Origin: Elusimicrobiota bacterium
GTDB taxonomy: Bacteria > Elusimicrobiota > Elusimicrobia > F11
Length of the DNA: 41,064 bases
Direction of reading: 5' to 3'
Assembly: GCA_003140895.1 (NCBI GenBank)
Contig: PLLH01000088.1
Span: 1-41,064, forward strand
In this document: positions 41,006 through 41,064 of the stretch, piece after piece
Layout: each line of letters begins with the position of its first letter
Numbering within the stretch: position 1 is the first letter of the stretch
Program-made: the position numbers and the translations under genes
Notes under the pieces: generated by a model
The model's database searches: none
Told to the model about the DNA's origin: nothing
Seen by the model: the letters and a program-made list of their open reading frames with translations, nothing else

Positions 41006-41064
41006 TTATTTTCCCATTCCGATTTTCTGCGCCTTCTGGAAGAGCTTCCCTTCGTTTTTAATTT
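41006..41064 (-). CDS. C-terminal end of an upstream gene (cut by window edge)
   Basis: One minus-strand frame is open from the edge to TAA 41006-41008, reading IKNEGKLFQKAQKIGMGK, and its stop abuts the guaA ATG. Direct abutment fits an operon gene. The product cannot be identified from 18 residues; it does not look like the usual C-terminus of GuaB. Confidence 0.5.
   Translation of the reverse strand, partial: IKNEGKLFQKAQKIGMGK

Overview
The window comes from a bacterial chromosome. It is densely coded, mostly on the minus strand, and moderately GC-rich by eye. A FadL-type outer-membrane porin, several exported proteins and a quinone-type dihydroorotate dehydrogenase point to a Gram-negative (diderm) respiring bacterium. 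The gene order and the exported proteins (a 'FQGRLTD'-type protein with a collar-like end, a TMTC-like membrane protein) suggest an uncultured or candidate-phylum lineage such as Elusimicrobiota or Omnitrophota. That placement is a guess. I see no rRNA, tRNA, CRISPR array, insertion sequence or prophage.

Region 1 (1-4301) holds secreted or sensory accessory genes. A sensor-kinase N-terminus is cut by the window edge; it is a close paralogue of the kinase at 4324-5679. Between the two copies lie a 730-aa exported protein with an alpha/beta-hydrolase end, a small exported partner, and a collar-domain exported protein on the plus strand. Region 2 (4324-9365) is a signalling operon in the order OmpR-type regulator, FadL-type porin, 7TM-GAF protein without a kinase domain, 7TM histidine kinase. 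Tandem promoters and a palindrome precede it. Region 3 (9387-15108) contains a PilZ protein plus a degenerate macrodomain protein, a MiaB-type methylthiotransferase, the NAD-linked dihydroorotate dehydrogenase pair pyrD(1B)-pyrK, and a GT-C/TPR membrane protein.

Region 4 (15109-20120) has amtB-glnK on the plus strand (ammonium transport and PII, with an altered T-loop), a secreted transglutaminase-like protein and a PAS-PAS histidine kinase.

Region 5 (20242-41064, minus strand) is one uninterrupted nucleotide-biosynthesis superoperon of 20 complete genes, reading guaA-purC-purS-purL-purQ-purF-purD-purE-pyrR-pyrB-pyrC-pyrD(class 2)-pyrF-pyrE-purM-purN-purB-MBL hydrolase-tkt-exported protein. 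Gaps are at most 24 nt and many junctions are ATGA overlaps. It interleaves almost all of de novo IMP synthesis, GMP synthase and the whole UMP pathway after carbamoyl phosphate, and ends with transketolase, which can supply ribose-5-phosphate for PRPP. carAB, purH, purK, purA and guaB are not in the window.

Most notable: the purine-pyrimidine superoperon; a PurS made of two PurS units in tandem; a PII protein with Glu in place of Tyr51; two classes of dihydroorotate dehydrogenase in one genome; a 21-bp promoter element shared by two distant genes with identical geometry; and -10 boxes lying 6-7 nt from start codons, suggesting leaderless transcripts.
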